Source: an uncultured Clostridia bacterium
Lineage (GTDB): Bacteria; Bacillota; Clostridia; Christensenellales; UBA1242
Length of the DNA: 64,000 nucleotides
Direction: 5' to 3'
Assembly: GCA_934757855.1 (NCBI GenBank)
Contig: CAKVLR010000001.1
Coordinates: 399,480 to 463,479, forward strand
The translations under genes were made by a program, and so were the position numbers. The notes under the pieces are model-generated. The model made no database searches. It was not told where the DNA came from and was given only the letters and a program-made list of their open reading frames with translations. This document shows positions 9,772 to 19,314 of the stretch, one piece after another; positions within the stretch are counted from its first letter, which is position 1, and the number at the start of each line of letters is the position of its first letter.

Positions 9772-9869
9772 ATTTTACTATAACTTTTTAAGAGTATATA
9801 AAATTATTTATAATACTCTCACAGCCTAACAGGCAAAAAAATTGAATATTTATACAGAGAGGTAAAATT

Positions 9870-11708
9870 ATGGCAAAACATAAAAGTTCCGCTCGTATAG
9901 ATAAAAAGACTAACAAGTTAAAAAAGAAAAACCAGAAATATCTCGAAAAGTATGGCGTAGAATATGAAAAAGTCAAGTCCGAAAAGCACTCAAAAATAAA
10001 ATATATCAAGCAATTTTTGCCTTATTTAAAAAAAGAAAAATGGGCATTAGTTGGCGTAGCAATAATGGGTATTTTATTTATCGTTTGCTCTACATTTGCA
10101 CCATTGAGCGCTAGTAAGCTGGTTGATACATTGATTAGTGGCTTATATAATGATGCTTTTTATGAATTATTATTTTACGCATTTATGTGTATTTTATCTT
10201 GCCTTATTTGTTTTGCATTAGACCAATTACAAACAAAAACGGTTTGTAATATTGCTTATAGAATTAGAAATGACATAGTAAAACAACTCGCAAATGTTCA
10301 AGTTAACAAATTCAATACCACAGGCTCTGGGGACATTATCGCAAGAATAAACAATGACCCAAACGGTTTGGTTGATAATTTTAACAGTGTTGTAAGATAT
10401 TTCTTAAATTTTCTAAGACAAGCATCTCGCGTTGCACTTGCATTTACTTTTAGTTATATAATCGGTGGATTTATACTGTTGTGCGGAGTGCTTATGTACC
10501 TATTTGCAAGTTACATAGTCAAAAAACACTCTACGCCAGCAAATAGATTATTATCAAAAATTGATGATAAAAATATATCGCAAAGTAACGAATTTGTAAA
10601 AGGTATTCGCGATATTAAAAACTTAAACATTGCAAGCTACTTTTTGCAAAAATTTAAAGCGATTAGCCTAAATAAGCGCAATGCAGAACAAAAATCAAAG
10701 ACAATAGACAATTTTGATGAAGAATTTACATACGGGCTTGCTCCGTATATAGCAGAAGTTTTGCTTTATGCGTTGTCAATATATCTGATTATTAATGGTC
10801 AACTCACCGTTGGGGAATTTAGTGTTTTACTGATTTATGACTTTGATATGTTTTACACTTTTGTGTCAATTAGCAGAATAAAAAAATCTATTTATGCTAT
10901 GGAAGTTAATGCGAAAAGAGTTGCAGAACTATTTGACCCTGAAATTTATCCAAAAGAAAGTTTTGGCGACCAAACACTACCTAACGCACAAGGCGAATTA
11001 GAATTTAGAGATGTTTGTTTTGACTATGACAAAGAAATAGTTTTAGAGAATATTAATTTCAAAATCAAGCCAAATGAATGTATCGGTATTGTAGGTCGTT
11101 CGGGAGAAGGGAAAAGTACTATTTTAAATCTTATTCCGCGAATTATTGACCCCAAATCAGGTGTAATTACCATTGATGGCACAGATACAAAACAACTAGA
11201 TTGCGCCACCCTACGCGAAATTGTGAGTGTAGTACCGCAAAGTCCTTATATATTCAATTTAAGCATCAAGGAAAACTTAAAATTAGTCAAACCTGATGCA
11301 ACCGATGAAGAATTGAAAGCGGTTTGCCAAAAAGCAAATATTCTAGATTTTATCCAAAATAGTGAAAAAGGGTTTGATACTGTCGTTGGAGAAGGAGGAG
11401 TTGTACTAAGTGGCGGTCAAAAACAAAGACTTGCGATTGCAAGAGCGTTTTTAAAACAAAGCAAAATTTTATTGCTTGATGAAGCAACTAGTGCGCTGGA
11501 CAATGAAAGCCAAAACGAAATCAAAAAAGCAATTAATGAAATCAACAAATCTTGCACTGTGATTATCGTTGCACATAGATTGAGTACTGTTTCCGATTGC
11601 GACAAAATTTTAGTTTTATCAAACCACAAAATTGTAGCATCTGGCAAACACGCTGAGTTAATGAAAACTTGTGAAATCTATCAAAATCTATACAAGCAAG
11701 AAAATTAA
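9870..11708 (+). CDS. ABC transporter, fused permease and ATPase (half-exporter)
   Basis: A 612-residue type IV half-exporter of the MsbA/multidrug class, expected to dimerise in the cytoplasmic membrane and expel substrate with ATP. Residues 1-45 are a basic cytosolic tail; about 55-325 hold the six-helix membrane domain; about 370-600 are the nucleotide-binding domain. Visible motifs: Walker A GRSGEGKST (near 410), signature LSGGQKQR (near 515), Walker B ILLLDEATSALD (near 535), and the H-loop AHRLS (near 570). GAGAGG precedes the start codon. It lies behind a leader peptide and attenuator, which implies inducible expression and favours drug or toxin efflux. Substrate is not determinable. 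A second hairpin (AGAGTAT/ATACTCT, 9791-9822) lies in the leader. Confidence 0.9.
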   Translation: MAKHKSSARIDKKTNKLKKKNQKYLEKYGVEYEKVKSEKHSKIKYIKQFLPYLKKEKWALVGVAIMGILFIVCSTFAPLSASKLVDTLISGLYNDAFYELLFYAFMCILSCLICFALDQLQTKTVCNIAYRIRNDIVKQLANVQVNKFNTTGSGDIIARINNDPNGLVDNFNSVVRYFLNFLRQASRVALAFTFSYIIGGFILLCGVLMYLFASYIVKKHSTPANRLLSKIDDKNISQSNEFVKGIRDIKNLNIASYFLQKFKAISLNKRNAEQKSKTIDNFDEEFTYGLAPYIAEVLLYALSIYLIINGQLTVGEFSVLLIYDFDMFYTFVSISRIKKSIYAMEVNAKRVAELFDPEIYPKESFGDQTLPNAQGELEFRDVCFDYDKEIVLENINFKIKPNECIGIVGRSGEGKSTILNLIPRIIDPKSGVITIDGTDTKQLDCATLREIVSVVPQSPYIFNLSIKENLKLVKPDATDEELKAVCQKANILDFIQNSEKGFDTVVGEGGVVLSGGQKQRLAIARAFLKQSKILLLDEATSALDNESQNEIKKAINEINKSCTVIIVAHRLSTVSDCDKILVLSNHKIVASGKHAELMKTCEIYQNLYKQEN

Positions 11709-11710
11709 TA

Positions 11711-11746
11711 AAAAACTCCATTAAGTCAAACTTAGTGGAGTTTTTG
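11711..11746. terminator. Bidirectional terminator between convergent genes
   Basis: ACTCCATTAAG pairs with CTTAGTGGAGT around TCAAA, with A-run before and T-run after, serving the ABC exporter on plus and the Clp-type ATPase on minus. Confidence 0.85.
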
Positions 11747-11758
11747 TTTTATCAAATT

Positions 11759-13678
11759 TTACGCATACAAAGAAACTGTGTGCTTTTGCTCTTTCTTTTC
11801 TTGAACTGGTTTTGTTTTTTCATCATTTACACGGACTTCGCCATTGATAGCAAGTTTGCCATTTGCGCCGACTGTAATTTCGCTATCTCTTGGCAATTCC
11901 CCATTATCTACGATAAACTTTGCAACAGGGCGCACAAATAATTTTTGCATACTACTGTTCAATGCTCTTGCTCCCGTAGATTTGTAATTTGCATCTTGCA
12001 AAATTGCATCAAGGAGTGGCTTTTCATAACTGAGAGTAATATTTTTCTCCTTGTTATTCTCTTTAAAGGTATCAATTTTGTGTTGAAGTTTAAAACTCAA
12101 AATTTCGCGCAAGTCATCTTTTGAGAGTTCTTGATAGTCTAAAATGCAATCAAATCTACCCAAAAATTCTTTTAAGAACGGTCCACTTTCCTCACCAGAG
12201 CGTGAAACAAGTTCGGTTAAGTTGTAATTTTCGGCATTTTTGTTGACTTCTGCCTTTTGGTTGGTAGTTGCAGTGATAATAAAGTCACTGACATCAAGCG
12301 TTTCACCGCGCGCGGTAATGAATTTACCTTCATCAAGTACACTAAGCAAGAATGTAAGACAACTGCTATGACATTTGTCGATTTCATCAAAATTGATTAC
12401 GCCGTTTTGATTGTTGCGGACAAATTCGATAAGGCCTACTTTGTCATCATATCCTACAAACCCTGGTGCCGAACCCACCAGCCGTGCGACATCGGTAGAG
12501 TGTTTAAAAGTGGACATATCAACTGTAAACATTCTCCCCTCGCAAAAAACATCGGCTAGCGCTTTTGCTGTTTCCGTCTTACCTACCCCCGTAGGTCCAT
12601 TCATCAAAAATGACCCGATAGGCTTATCTGTTGCACAAAAACCGCACGCAACGCTCATCAGTTTGTCCAAAATTTCATCAACTTGCTTATTTTGTCCAAC
12701 GATACGCGCTCTTAAAGTGTCGCACTGCTTTTTCGCAATTTTAAATCGACCCGCTTTTTCTTTTTTGGCTTCTTTTTCCAACTGCATAGCCTCGACATCA
12801 TCGCTTTTATACAAGTCGCCAACAGTAATCATCTGCGCATCTTTGTCACTTGTAAAACGCGTATTGCCATTAACACCTATGTGACACAAGCCATTCAAAA
12901 AATTCTCGCTATATTCCCAGTTGCTATTTTGAAACTCATCAACAAGCCATTCAGCATAGATAAAATTGCGAAAATCTTTTACATTTTCATCATTTACATC
13001 CATTTTATCATACTCAAAACCAACAATATCGCACAACTCGTCCCAAATTGCATTTGAATTTACATCATCGTGGATATATTCATCTAGATATCTACGCAAG
13101 TCAAATACTGAGAGCAACAACTGTTGTTCGTTTTCGGATAAAAATATGCGGTTGCCCCCTTCCATTTCGGTGTAAAGGCTAGCAACGACTTCCCTCAATA
13201 CATTTTTGCCATTCAACTCTACGATAGGCGCATTAAACATAAAGTCATATGTAGCGATATTTTGATAAGGGCGTAGAGGTTTATCTTGCGTAACATCGAC
13301 AAACAATTCTTTATTTCCTCTTGCACGAATTTCCTCAAAAGAGGCAAAAATTCTACTATAATACATTAATTCGTAAAAAAGTTTATCAACAATGTTATTT
13401 TTCTCAAAATTTACATTTTGCATTGCATCAAAAACATCTTGTGGGGTCAAATCAAATTCATCTAAAATGATTGAAAAAATATCAATCAAATTTATTTCCA
13501 CATCTGGATTTTTGTTGCATTCGTACACCCTTTGCGCAAATAAACCTTCATAGTATTTTACAAAATTCTGCTTTTCCTCTTTAATTAGCCCTTGCGCGTT
13601 CAAATACTCAACTGGTGTAATCGCACCTTGCTTTTTCTTGCGTGTCGCATACACATACAAATAGTTTAAATCTAACAT
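11759..13678 (-). CDS. Clp-type AAA+ ATPase with a single ATPase module
   Basis: A 639-residue AAA+ protein resembling the second module of ClpA/ClpB/ClpC, which unfold proteins or remodel complexes. The ATPase core covers roughly 315-600: Walker A GPTGVGKTETA near 360, Walker B VINFDEIDK near 428, sensor-1 region ATTNQ near 472, arginine-finger region FLGRFD near 506, then a ClpB D2-small-like C-terminal domain. The first 300 residues match no family I recognise and lack the Clp N-domain and first AAA module, so it is not a standard ClpC or ClpX. No obvious ClpP-docking IGF/LGF loop was found. The tail is Lys/Glu-rich. TGAGGTAG precedes the start. It could be a chaperone ATPase with a private adaptor domain. 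Confidence 0.8.
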   Translation of the reverse strand: MLDLNYLYVYATRKKKQGAITPVEYLNAQGLIKEEKQNFVKYYEGLFAQRVYECNKNPDVEINLIDIFSIILDEFDLTPQDVFDAMQNVNFEKNNIVDKLFYELMYYSRIFASFEEIRARGNKELFVDVTQDKPLRPYQNIATYDFMFNAPIVELNGKNVLREVVASLYTEMEGGNRIFLSENEQQLLLSVFDLRRYLDEYIHDDVNSNAIWDELCDIVGFEYDKMDVNDENVKDFRNFIYAEWLVDEFQNSNWEYSENFLNGLCHIGVNGNTRFTSDKDAQMITVGDLYKSDDVEAMQLEKEAKKEKAGRFKIAKKQCDTLRARIVGQNKQVDEILDKLMSVACGFCATDKPIGSFLMNGPTGVGKTETAKALADVFCEGRMFTVDMSTFKHSTDVARLVGSAPGFVGYDDKVGLIEFVRNNQNGVINFDEIDKCHSSCLTFLLSVLDEGKFITARGETLDVSDFIITATTNQKAEVNKNAENYNLTELVSRSGEESGPFLKEFLGRFDCILDYQELSKDDLREILSFKLQHKIDTFKENNKEKNITLSYEKPLLDAILQDANYKSTGARALNSSMQKLFVRPVAKFIVDNGELPRDSEITVGANGKLAINGEVRVNDEKTKPVQEKKEQKHTVSLYA

Positions 13679-13758
13679 AGTTCTACCTCAAAAAATTTTT
13701 AGTCAGTGGTATAGTAAAACAATGCTTTGCCTATTTTAGACAAATTTATTGTTAAAAA

Positions 13759-13787
13759 ATTATATCATTTTATCGAAAAAAAGTCAA
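13759..13787 (-). promoter_or_regulatory. Promoter of the Clp-type ATPase
   Basis: On the minus strand TTGACT (13787-13782) and TATAAT (13764-13759) are spaced by 17 bases, giving a 5' leader of about 75 bases. Confidence 0.8.
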
Positions 13788-13867
13788 TACTTGCCGTAAT
13801 TTTTGTGTAAATAGAATAAAGTTATGAGTTAAAGCAATTTGCAAAATTTAGTCACTTTCACGCATAA

Positions 13868-13905
13868 AAATAACACTTAGCGTACAAAATTAGTACACTA
13901 AGTGG
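13868..13905 (-). terminator. Terminator after glf
   Basis: On the minus strand CACTTAGTGTAC pairs with GTACGCTAAGTG (one mismatch) around a 7-base AT loop, followed by TTATTTTTA. Confidence 0.8.
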
Positions 13906-13918
13906 CAAAAATTAATTT

Positions 13919-15070
13919 TTATTTAGTTTTTTCAATTATACTTTTTGCTAATTCAATAGCATCATTTACAGCAACATCCATATTGATATATTTGTAATTT
14001 CCCAATCTACCGATAAGGTGGAAATTTGGATAATCTTTAATATATTCAACATATTTTTTGTATTTATTTAAGTTGTCCTCGTTTACAATAGGATAATAAG
14101 GAATTTGTGTTTCATTTGTGTATTCGAGTGGGTATTCCTTAACTATAATCGTACTGGTTGTGTTTGGGTTTTGGTTGGTAAATTTTTTAAACTCACTAAT
14201 TCTAGTGTAGTTTTGGTCCACCGTATAATTTACAACAGGTGCGTTTTGATAACTGTCCGTATTGTAAGTTTCATACTTAAATTCGAGCGTACGATAAGGC
14301 AATTTACCAAATTTATTATTAAGTAAGTCATCAATCGCACCAGAGAAAACAATGTCCTCACTAACGGGTTGATTGTTATATAAAATTTCATTTTTATCGA
14401 ATTTTAGTACATTTTTAGCATCAACACCCAACTTAATCTTGATATTGGGGTGATTGAGCATATTTTGTACCATTACTGTAAACCCATTTGTTGGCTGATA
14501 TTGAAATTTGTCCGTAAAGTATTTATCATTACGCGAAATATACACAGGCACACGCTTCATAATATTGGGGTCCAACTGGTCAACCGACCTACCCCATTGC
14601 TTGGTTGTGTAATACTCAAAGACATTCTTAAACACAAAATCAGCGAAATCTCTAATCATAGGGTTTGGGTTTTGCTTTAATTCCATAATAGGCACTTTGT
14701 TGCCTTCGCCATATTCAGTTACCAAAAATTCTTCAATTTTGTTTGCTTCTTCCTCAGGATACAACGCGTGCAAACTATCAAGGTTAAATGGAACTGGCAC
14801 AAACTTACCATTAATGTTTGCTTTTACCGTGTGTTGAAAGCGGAAGCCTTTGGTAAATTGCTTTAAAAAGTTATACACATTTTCGTTATTTGTGTGGAAA
14901 ATGTGCGGACCATATTTCTGCACAATGATACCGTTTTGCATTTCATCATATACATTACCACCAATGTGGTTATTTTTATCTATTAATTCTACCTCAAATC
15001 CGTTTTCTGCCAAAATTCTAGCACAAGTCGCACCAGACAAACCAGCACCAACTATCAAAACTTTTTGCAT
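13919..15070 (-). CDS. glf: UDP-galactopyranose mutase
   Basis: A 383-residue flavoenzyme that interconverts UDP-galactopyranose and UDP-galactofuranose in the cytosol for cell-surface glycan synthesis. The N-terminus has the FAD-binding Rossmann motif VLIVGAGLSGAT followed by an acidic residue and HIGGNVYDE, and the sequence carries family-typical stretches such as KYGPHIFHTN and FEYYTTKQWG. Length is normal for Glf. A GGAGG site precedes ATG. It is transcribed divergently from a sugar-phosphate nucleotidyltransferase, which fits a shared role in producing activated sugars. No glycosyltransferase cluster is present in the window. Confidence 0.95.
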   Translation of the reverse strand: MQKVLIVGAGLSGATCARILAENGFEVELIDKNNHIGGNVYDEMQNGIIVQKYGPHIFHTNNENVYNFLKQFTKGFRFQHTVKANINGKFVPVPFNLDSLHALYPEEEANKIEEFLVTEYGEGNKVPIMELKQNPNPMIRDFADFVFKNVFEYYTTKQWGRSVDQLDPNIMKRVPVYISRNDKYFTDKFQYQPTNGFTVMVQNMLNHPNIKIKLGVDAKNVLKFDKNEILYNNQPVSEDIVFSGAIDDLLNNKFGKLPYRTLEFKYETYNTDSYQNAPVVNYTVDQNYTRISEFKKFTNQNPNTTSTIIVKEYPLEYTNETQIPYYPIVNEDNLNKYKKYVEYIKDYPNFHLIGRLGNYKYINMDVAVNDAIELAKSIIEKTK

Positions 15071-15117
15071 ATCTATTTTTCCTCCAAATACATAAAAAGC
15101 ATAAACTGCTTGTATAA

Positions 15118-15146
15118 AGAATATCGTAAATATGACAAAAAGTCAA
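15118..15146 (-). promoter_or_regulatory. Promoter of glf
   Basis: Minus-strand TTGACT (15146-15141) and TATTCT (15123-15118), spacer 17 bases. Confidence 0.7.
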
Positions 15147-15165
15147 GCAAGTGTTTATATTTTAC

Positions 15166-15194
15166 TTGACAAATCTTCAACTTTTTGATACAAT
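15166..15194 (+). promoter_or_regulatory. Promoter of nucleotidyltransferase gene
   Basis: TTGACA (15166-15171) and TACAAT (15189-15194), spacer 17 bases, then AAGGAG before the start codon at 15228. Its -35 lies 20 bases from the divergent glf -35. Confidence 0.8.
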
Positions 15195-15227
15195 TTGTAG
15201 CATTACTAGTTAATAAGGAGAAAATTT

Positions 15228-16016
15228 ATGAAAGTTATTGTTCTGGTTGCGGGATATGCAACACGCCTTTACCCATTGACACTAAACACACCAAAGGCGT
15301 TATTAAAAATCGGTGATGACACTATGCTAGATTTCGTTATGAAAAAACTCACTAGAGTACCAGAAGTTGACGGCGTATATTTAATTTCAAATGATAAATT
15401 TTATCAAAATTTTGAGGACTGGAAAAATGAAAGCAACTACCCATTCCCTATCAAGGTATTAAACGATGGCACAAACACGAACGAAACTCGTTTGGGCGCA
15501 ATCGGTGATATTAAATTTGTAATAGACCACGAAAAAATTGATGATGACTTAATGGTTTTGGTTAGTGACAACTATTTTACCTTTGAGTTGGCTGATTTTT
15601 ACAAATACTACAAACAAACAAACCGCGATGTTGTGTTGGGTACAAAATTTAAAGATTTGGACTACCTATCAAAGCACTTTGGTGTAGCGATTCTAAATAA
15701 TGATGGTCAGGTTATGGATATGGTGGAAAAACCTGGTAGAGTAATCAGCGACACAGGTCTATATGCCTCTTATATATATAAGAAAGAAACTTTGCCATTA
15801 TTTGACACTTACTTAAACGAAGGCAATAGTACCGATGCCCCTGGTAACTTTGTAGCGTGGTTGCACAAACGCAAGCCTGTTTATTGCTACCGTTTCAAAG
15901 GTGAATGTTACGACATAGGTACTCACGAAATGTATGATGAGATTAACGCTAAATTCGGTAAAAAAAGAACTGTTACTGCAACCAAAAAAGAACCTGAACA
16001 AGAACTACAAATATAA
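15228..16016 (+). CDS. Sugar-phosphate nucleotidyltransferase
   Basis: A 262-residue Rossmann-type NTP transferase that joins a sugar or polyol phosphate to a nucleotide. The N-terminal signature VAGYATRLYPLTLNTPKALL corresponds to the GXGTRLxPLT...PK loop that binds the NTP, with Tyr-Ala replacing the usual Gly pair, as in some glucose-1-phosphate thymidylyl/cytidylyl-like members. LVSDNYF provides the metal-binding Asp. The last 20 residues are a charged Lys/Glu tail. It is shorter than RmlA and GalU, so the exact sugar and nucleotide are uncertain. It is divergent from glf and presumably supplies nucleotide sugar for surface polymers. Confidence 0.85.
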   Translation: MKVIVLVAGYATRLYPLTLNTPKALLKIGDDTMLDFVMKKLTRVPEVDGVYLISNDKFYQNFEDWKNESNYPFPIKVLNDGTNTNETRLGAIGDIKFVIDHEKIDDDLMVLVSDNYFTFELADFYKYYKQTNRDVVLGTKFKDLDYLSKHFGVAILNNDGQVMDMVEKPGRVISDTGLYASYIYKKETLPLFDTYLNEGNSTDAPGNFVAWLHKRKPVYCYRFKGECYDIGTHEMYDEINAKFGKKRTVTATKKEPEQELQI

Positions 16017-16038
16017 TAAATTATATATAATTAGAAAA

Positions 16039-16069
16039 CATTTACAGTCTATTATGTAAATGCTTTTTA
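16039..16069 (+). terminator. Terminator after nucleotidyltransferase
   Basis: CATTTACA (16039-16046) pairs with TGTAAATG (16055-16062), followed by CTTTTT. Confidence 0.75.
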
Positions 16070-16120
16070 AATTTTACATATATTGATAACTATTATTTTT
16101 TATAATTGATTACTTAACAC

Positions 16121-16152
16121 AAAAAGAAGCCTAAATTTTAGACTTCTTTTTC
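16121..16152. terminator. Terminator after the MMPL gene, bidirectional
   Basis: AAAAAGAAGCCTAAA pairs with TTTTAGACTTCTTTTT with one mismatch and has U-runs on both strands; it lies just past the minus-strand MMPL stop. Confidence 0.8.
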
Positions 16153-16174
16153 TATATTTTTAAAAATTTAATGA

Positions 16175-19162
16175 CTATTTTTCAGGTTTTTGTTCGCTTG
16201 TGTCGCTCGCCTCTTGCGCAGTTTTTTCAGTTGCTTTTTCTTCATTTTTTGTTGTATCATCAGTGGTTTTTGTTTCTACAACATTTTCTGTCGAATTGGC
16301 AACTTCTTGACCATTGCTTGCATTTTCCTGTGTAGTATTTGAATTTTCTGCTATTTTTTCATCATTTTTTGCTGATTTTTTTGCTTTTTTATTTTTGTTA
16401 GGTTTTTGAGCAGTTGTTTCTATTATTTCTACATTCTCTTTTGCTGTTTCAGTAGAAGGCAATACAGTTGCAACTGCTTTTTCATTGAAGAATTTTTGCT
16501 TTAATGTAGTCTTTTCTATTACCTTATCAAAGAGCAACAATAATTGAGGTAATACAAGCAATATTGCGATTACGCTAATCAATGCACCCCTACCGATAAG
16601 CAAACCGATTTCCGAAATAAGTGGCGTACTTGATACAAAGTGGATTGTAAATGCTGCCAATATCAAGATTAAACCAGATGTAAGTACTGTCGTAATTGAG
16701 GTGTTGAGTGCCATTTTTAGACTATCAACTTTGTTGTGGTCCTTGCGGAATTTAGTATAACGGTCTGTAAGCAAGATACCATAGTCGATTGTAGCACCCA
16801 TTTGAATAGCCATTGCAAGCAAGTAACATACAAAGAATACGCTTTCGCCCGCAAGGTTGCTGATACCTAAATTTATCCAAATTGCACCTTGAATAGTAAG
16901 CACCAAAATAACTGGAATACTCAACGAACGGAATGTAAGTAATACAATCAAAAGAATAGCAATAATTGTGATTAAATCAGTCTTAATGCGGTCAGTTTTA
17001 AACACTTCCATTGTGTTCATCATATTGCTTGTGTTGTTTGCAATATAATAGTTTTCGTAACCAGATTCAGCAAGAATTGTGTTTAATTCATTGATAAAAC
17101 TTACTGCCTTTTCATCATCAACTGCTAAGTTTAGGTTAAAAATCATACGAGAATAGTTTTCGCTCACGAACAAACCGCGTGCATATTCCGCTTGTGCGAT
17201 ACCAGCAGTCACTTGTGTTTGTGTGGTTTCAGCGATAGTTTGAATAATAGTTTTGTTAGTTTCGCTATTTACATTGTGTAATGCTTGAATGAGTTGCGCA
17301 TTTATAATTGTGTCGTTTTCAGTTTTGCCAAATGTAGCAAAAATTTGTTTTACTACACTTTCTGGCAAGTTTTGACCTGCTACGATTTGCGCTACTGTCA
17401 AACTAGTAAATGGCGCAGAGGTCATCAAGCCTTGTAGTTGTGTTTGATAATTGTCAATATTTTGTGTGTACAAGATTTGCAATACTGCATAGTTTGGCAA
17501 AGTAGTAACATTCATACCAGCATATACTGCTTGCAATGTTGCATAACCCGTGTCGCTTAGGCTGTACCCTGCTTTTGCCATTTCAGGTGTCATATTTTGA
17601 TACAAATCTATACTATTTGAACCAAATGAAATAGCACTGAATTGAGCATAAACATTGTTTACATAAGTTTGTTTTGCCGTAGCGATATTTGAGATTGTAT
17701 TGCTATTTGCCTTTAAGTAGTCGAGTAGTTCAATTACATATACATTTTCAGTTTCAGCACGATTTAATTTTGAGTAAATGTCAGTCACAACTTCCTCAGT
17801 AAGCCCGTAGGTCTTGATTAAGTCGTTTTTACTCAAACTTGTGTAAAGTTGAGTGGCAACGATTCCGCTTGCAGAATTGATGTATTTTTCGCCGTTTACT
17901 TCAATATTTACGATGTTGTTGTAAAGTTCGTATTCGCGAGCAGTATCACCTTTTGTAACCATAACTACAAGTGAATTTTGCTTGCCGAAAGTATCTTCAA
18001 TTTTTGATGTTTCGATTTGAAGTTGACTACCTTGTTTTGCAGAGTCAACAACATAAGAGAATTGTACACCTGTTTGCAATACAACGCCTGCGACTACCAA
18101 ACATAAGAATAATGCAGGAATTACATATTTTGTTTTACTTGCAAAAGTAGCGACTTTGTCCATTTTAGGCAAGAAACTGCTGTGTGCCGTCTTTTGCAAA
18201 GCGCGTGAAAGCATCAATATAATAGAAGGCATAAAGAATAGCACTGCAATGATACTTAGGAACACACCTTTTGCCAAAACTGCACCAATATCAAAACCGA
18301 TTGTAAAGTCCATAAACATTAGCGCCACAAGTCCAGCAATTACTGTCAAACTACTTGCAATTATCGCAAGGAATGAGCCAGAAAGTGCTTTTTTCATTGC
18401 TTCTACTGGCGCTAAGCCTTTTTCTTGTTCCTCTCTAAAACGGCTACAAAGTACAATACAGTAGTCCATTTCTAGCGCGATAAGCATAATAGTACTGATT
18501 GATTCGGTGATAAATGAAATTTCGCCTAAAATTAGGTTTGTACCCATATTAAGCACAATCGCACAACCGATTACAATCAAATATACCAAGGGTTCTAGCC
18601 AACTGCGAGAGGTCAAAAGCAAGATTAATAGTACAATAGCGACAGCAATCAAAAGAATTATTGCCATTTCACTACCGATTGCATTTCTGCTGGTAGTTGC
18701 CTCGACCGCGGAGCCACCCAACGCAACCTCATATTCTTCACAAACAGTACGAATATTTGCTATTGCGTTAGTGGTTTCTTCCGCATAATCTCCATTTTCA
18801 AAGAATACCTTTAATAAACCATTGTTGTCGTGGTAATAACTTGTGCTTGTGCTATCAAACACAACATTTGCCACCCCATCAACTTCTTGAATTTTGATTT
18901 TTAACTGCTCTATTTGGTCAACAGATGCGTTTTCTACCAAAATACTAGCCGTACCACTAGCACCAAATTCATCTTCCATAACTTTTAGAGCAACTTTTGT
19001 ATCCGAATTTTCTGGCAAATACTTTGTCATATCGTAATTTACGCCCACCATTGGTATCAAAAAGACACTTGCAATAGTGAGAGCCATAAATATGCCAAAG
19101 AAGTACCAACGCGCAGATACGATAAATTTTGCTAAATTGTCAAAAAATTTCATCTTAGACAT
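16175..19162 (-). CDS. RND/MMPL-family membrane exporter
   Basis: A 995-residue protein of the MMPL branch of the RND superfamily, which exports lipids or hydrophobic compounds using the proton gradient. Two repeats are visible: a first membrane helix (about 18-40), a large extracellular domain, and five or six helices (about 160-370), then a second extracellular domain (about 370-720) and a second helix bundle (about 725-880). The helical LIALEMDYCIVLCSRFREE and QMGATIDYGILLTDRYTKF segments are the conserved MMPL TM4/TM10 motifs. Residues 895-995 are a Lys/Glu/Thr/Asn-rich cytosolic tail with no fold signal. It is divergent from a TetR regulator and is very probably controlled by it. Substrate is unknown. 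Confidence 0.9.
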   Translation of the reverse strand: MSKMKFFDNLAKFIVSARWYFFGIFMALTIASVFLIPMVGVNYDMTKYLPENSDTKVALKVMEDEFGASGTASILVENASVDQIEQLKIKIQEVDGVANVVFDSTSTSYYHDNNGLLKVFFENGDYAEETTNAIANIRTVCEEYEVALGGSAVEATTSRNAIGSEMAIILLIAVAIVLLILLLTSRSWLEPLVYLIVIGCAIVLNMGTNLILGEISFITESISTIMLIALEMDYCIVLCSRFREEQEKGLAPVEAMKKALSGSFLAIIASSLTVIAGLVALMFMDFTIGFDIGAVLAKGVFLSIIAVLFFMPSIILMLSRALQKTAHSSFLPKMDKVATFASKTKYVIPALFLCLVVAGVVLQTGVQFSYVVDSAKQGSQLQIETSKIEDTFGKQNSLVVMVTKGDTAREYELYNNIVNIEVNGEKYINSASGIVATQLYTSLSKNDLIKTYGLTEEVVTDIYSKLNRAETENVYVIELLDYLKANSNTISNIATAKQTYVNNVYAQFSAISFGSNSIDLYQNMTPEMAKAGYSLSDTGYATLQAVYAGMNVTTLPNYAVLQILYTQNIDNYQTQLQGLMTSAPFTSLTVAQIVAGQNLPESVVKQIFATFGKTENDTIINAQLIQALHNVNSETNKTIIQTIAETTQTQVTAGIAQAEYARGLFVSENYSRMIFNLNLAVDDEKAVSFINELNTILAESGYENYYIANNTSNMMNTMEVFKTDRIKTDLITIIAILLIVLLTFRSLSIPVILVLTIQGAIWINLGISNLAGESVFFVCYLLAMAIQMGATIDYGILLTDRYTKFRKDHNKVDSLKMALNTSITTVLTSGLILILAAFTIHFVSSTPLISEIGLLIGRGALISVIAILLVLPQLLLLFDKVIEKTTLKQKFFNEKAVATVLPSTETAKENVEIIETTAQKPNKNKKAKKSAKNDEKIAENSNTTQENASNGQEVANSTENVVETKTTDDTTKNEEKATEKTAQEASDTSEQKPEK

Positions 19163-19201
19163 ACTCCTTAATTTTGTTTTTTAGTGAAAAAAAGAATATC
19201 G

Positions 19202-19237
19202 TTTTAGGCAAAATATTTTTTATACATTTGTCTAAAA
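19202..19237. promoter_or_regulatory. Candidate TetR operator upstream of the MMPL gene
   Basis: TTTTAGGCAAA (19202-19212) and TTTGTCTAAAA (19227-19237) form an 11-bp inverted repeat with one mismatch, in the divergent region and 40 bases from the MMPL start. Role is inferred from position. Confidence 0.45.
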
Positions 19238-19239
19238 AC

Positions 19240-19268
19240 TTGATATATGTAGTATTTTATGATATAAT
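19240..19268 (+). promoter_or_regulatory. Promoter of the TetR gene
   Basis: TTGATA (19240-19245) and TATAAT (19263-19268), spacer 17 bases. Confidence 0.75.
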
Positions 19269-19294
19269 ATAAAAAATTGCAAGAGAAATAACAC

Positions 19295-19314
19295 TACAAA
19301 TTGTAAAATTTGTA
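19295..19314. promoter_or_regulatory. Candidate TetR operator in its own leader
   Basis: TACAAATT-GTAA-AATTTGTA is a perfect 8-bp inverted repeat about 20 bases after the expected transcription start of the TetR gene, a usual place for autoregulation. Confidence 0.45.
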
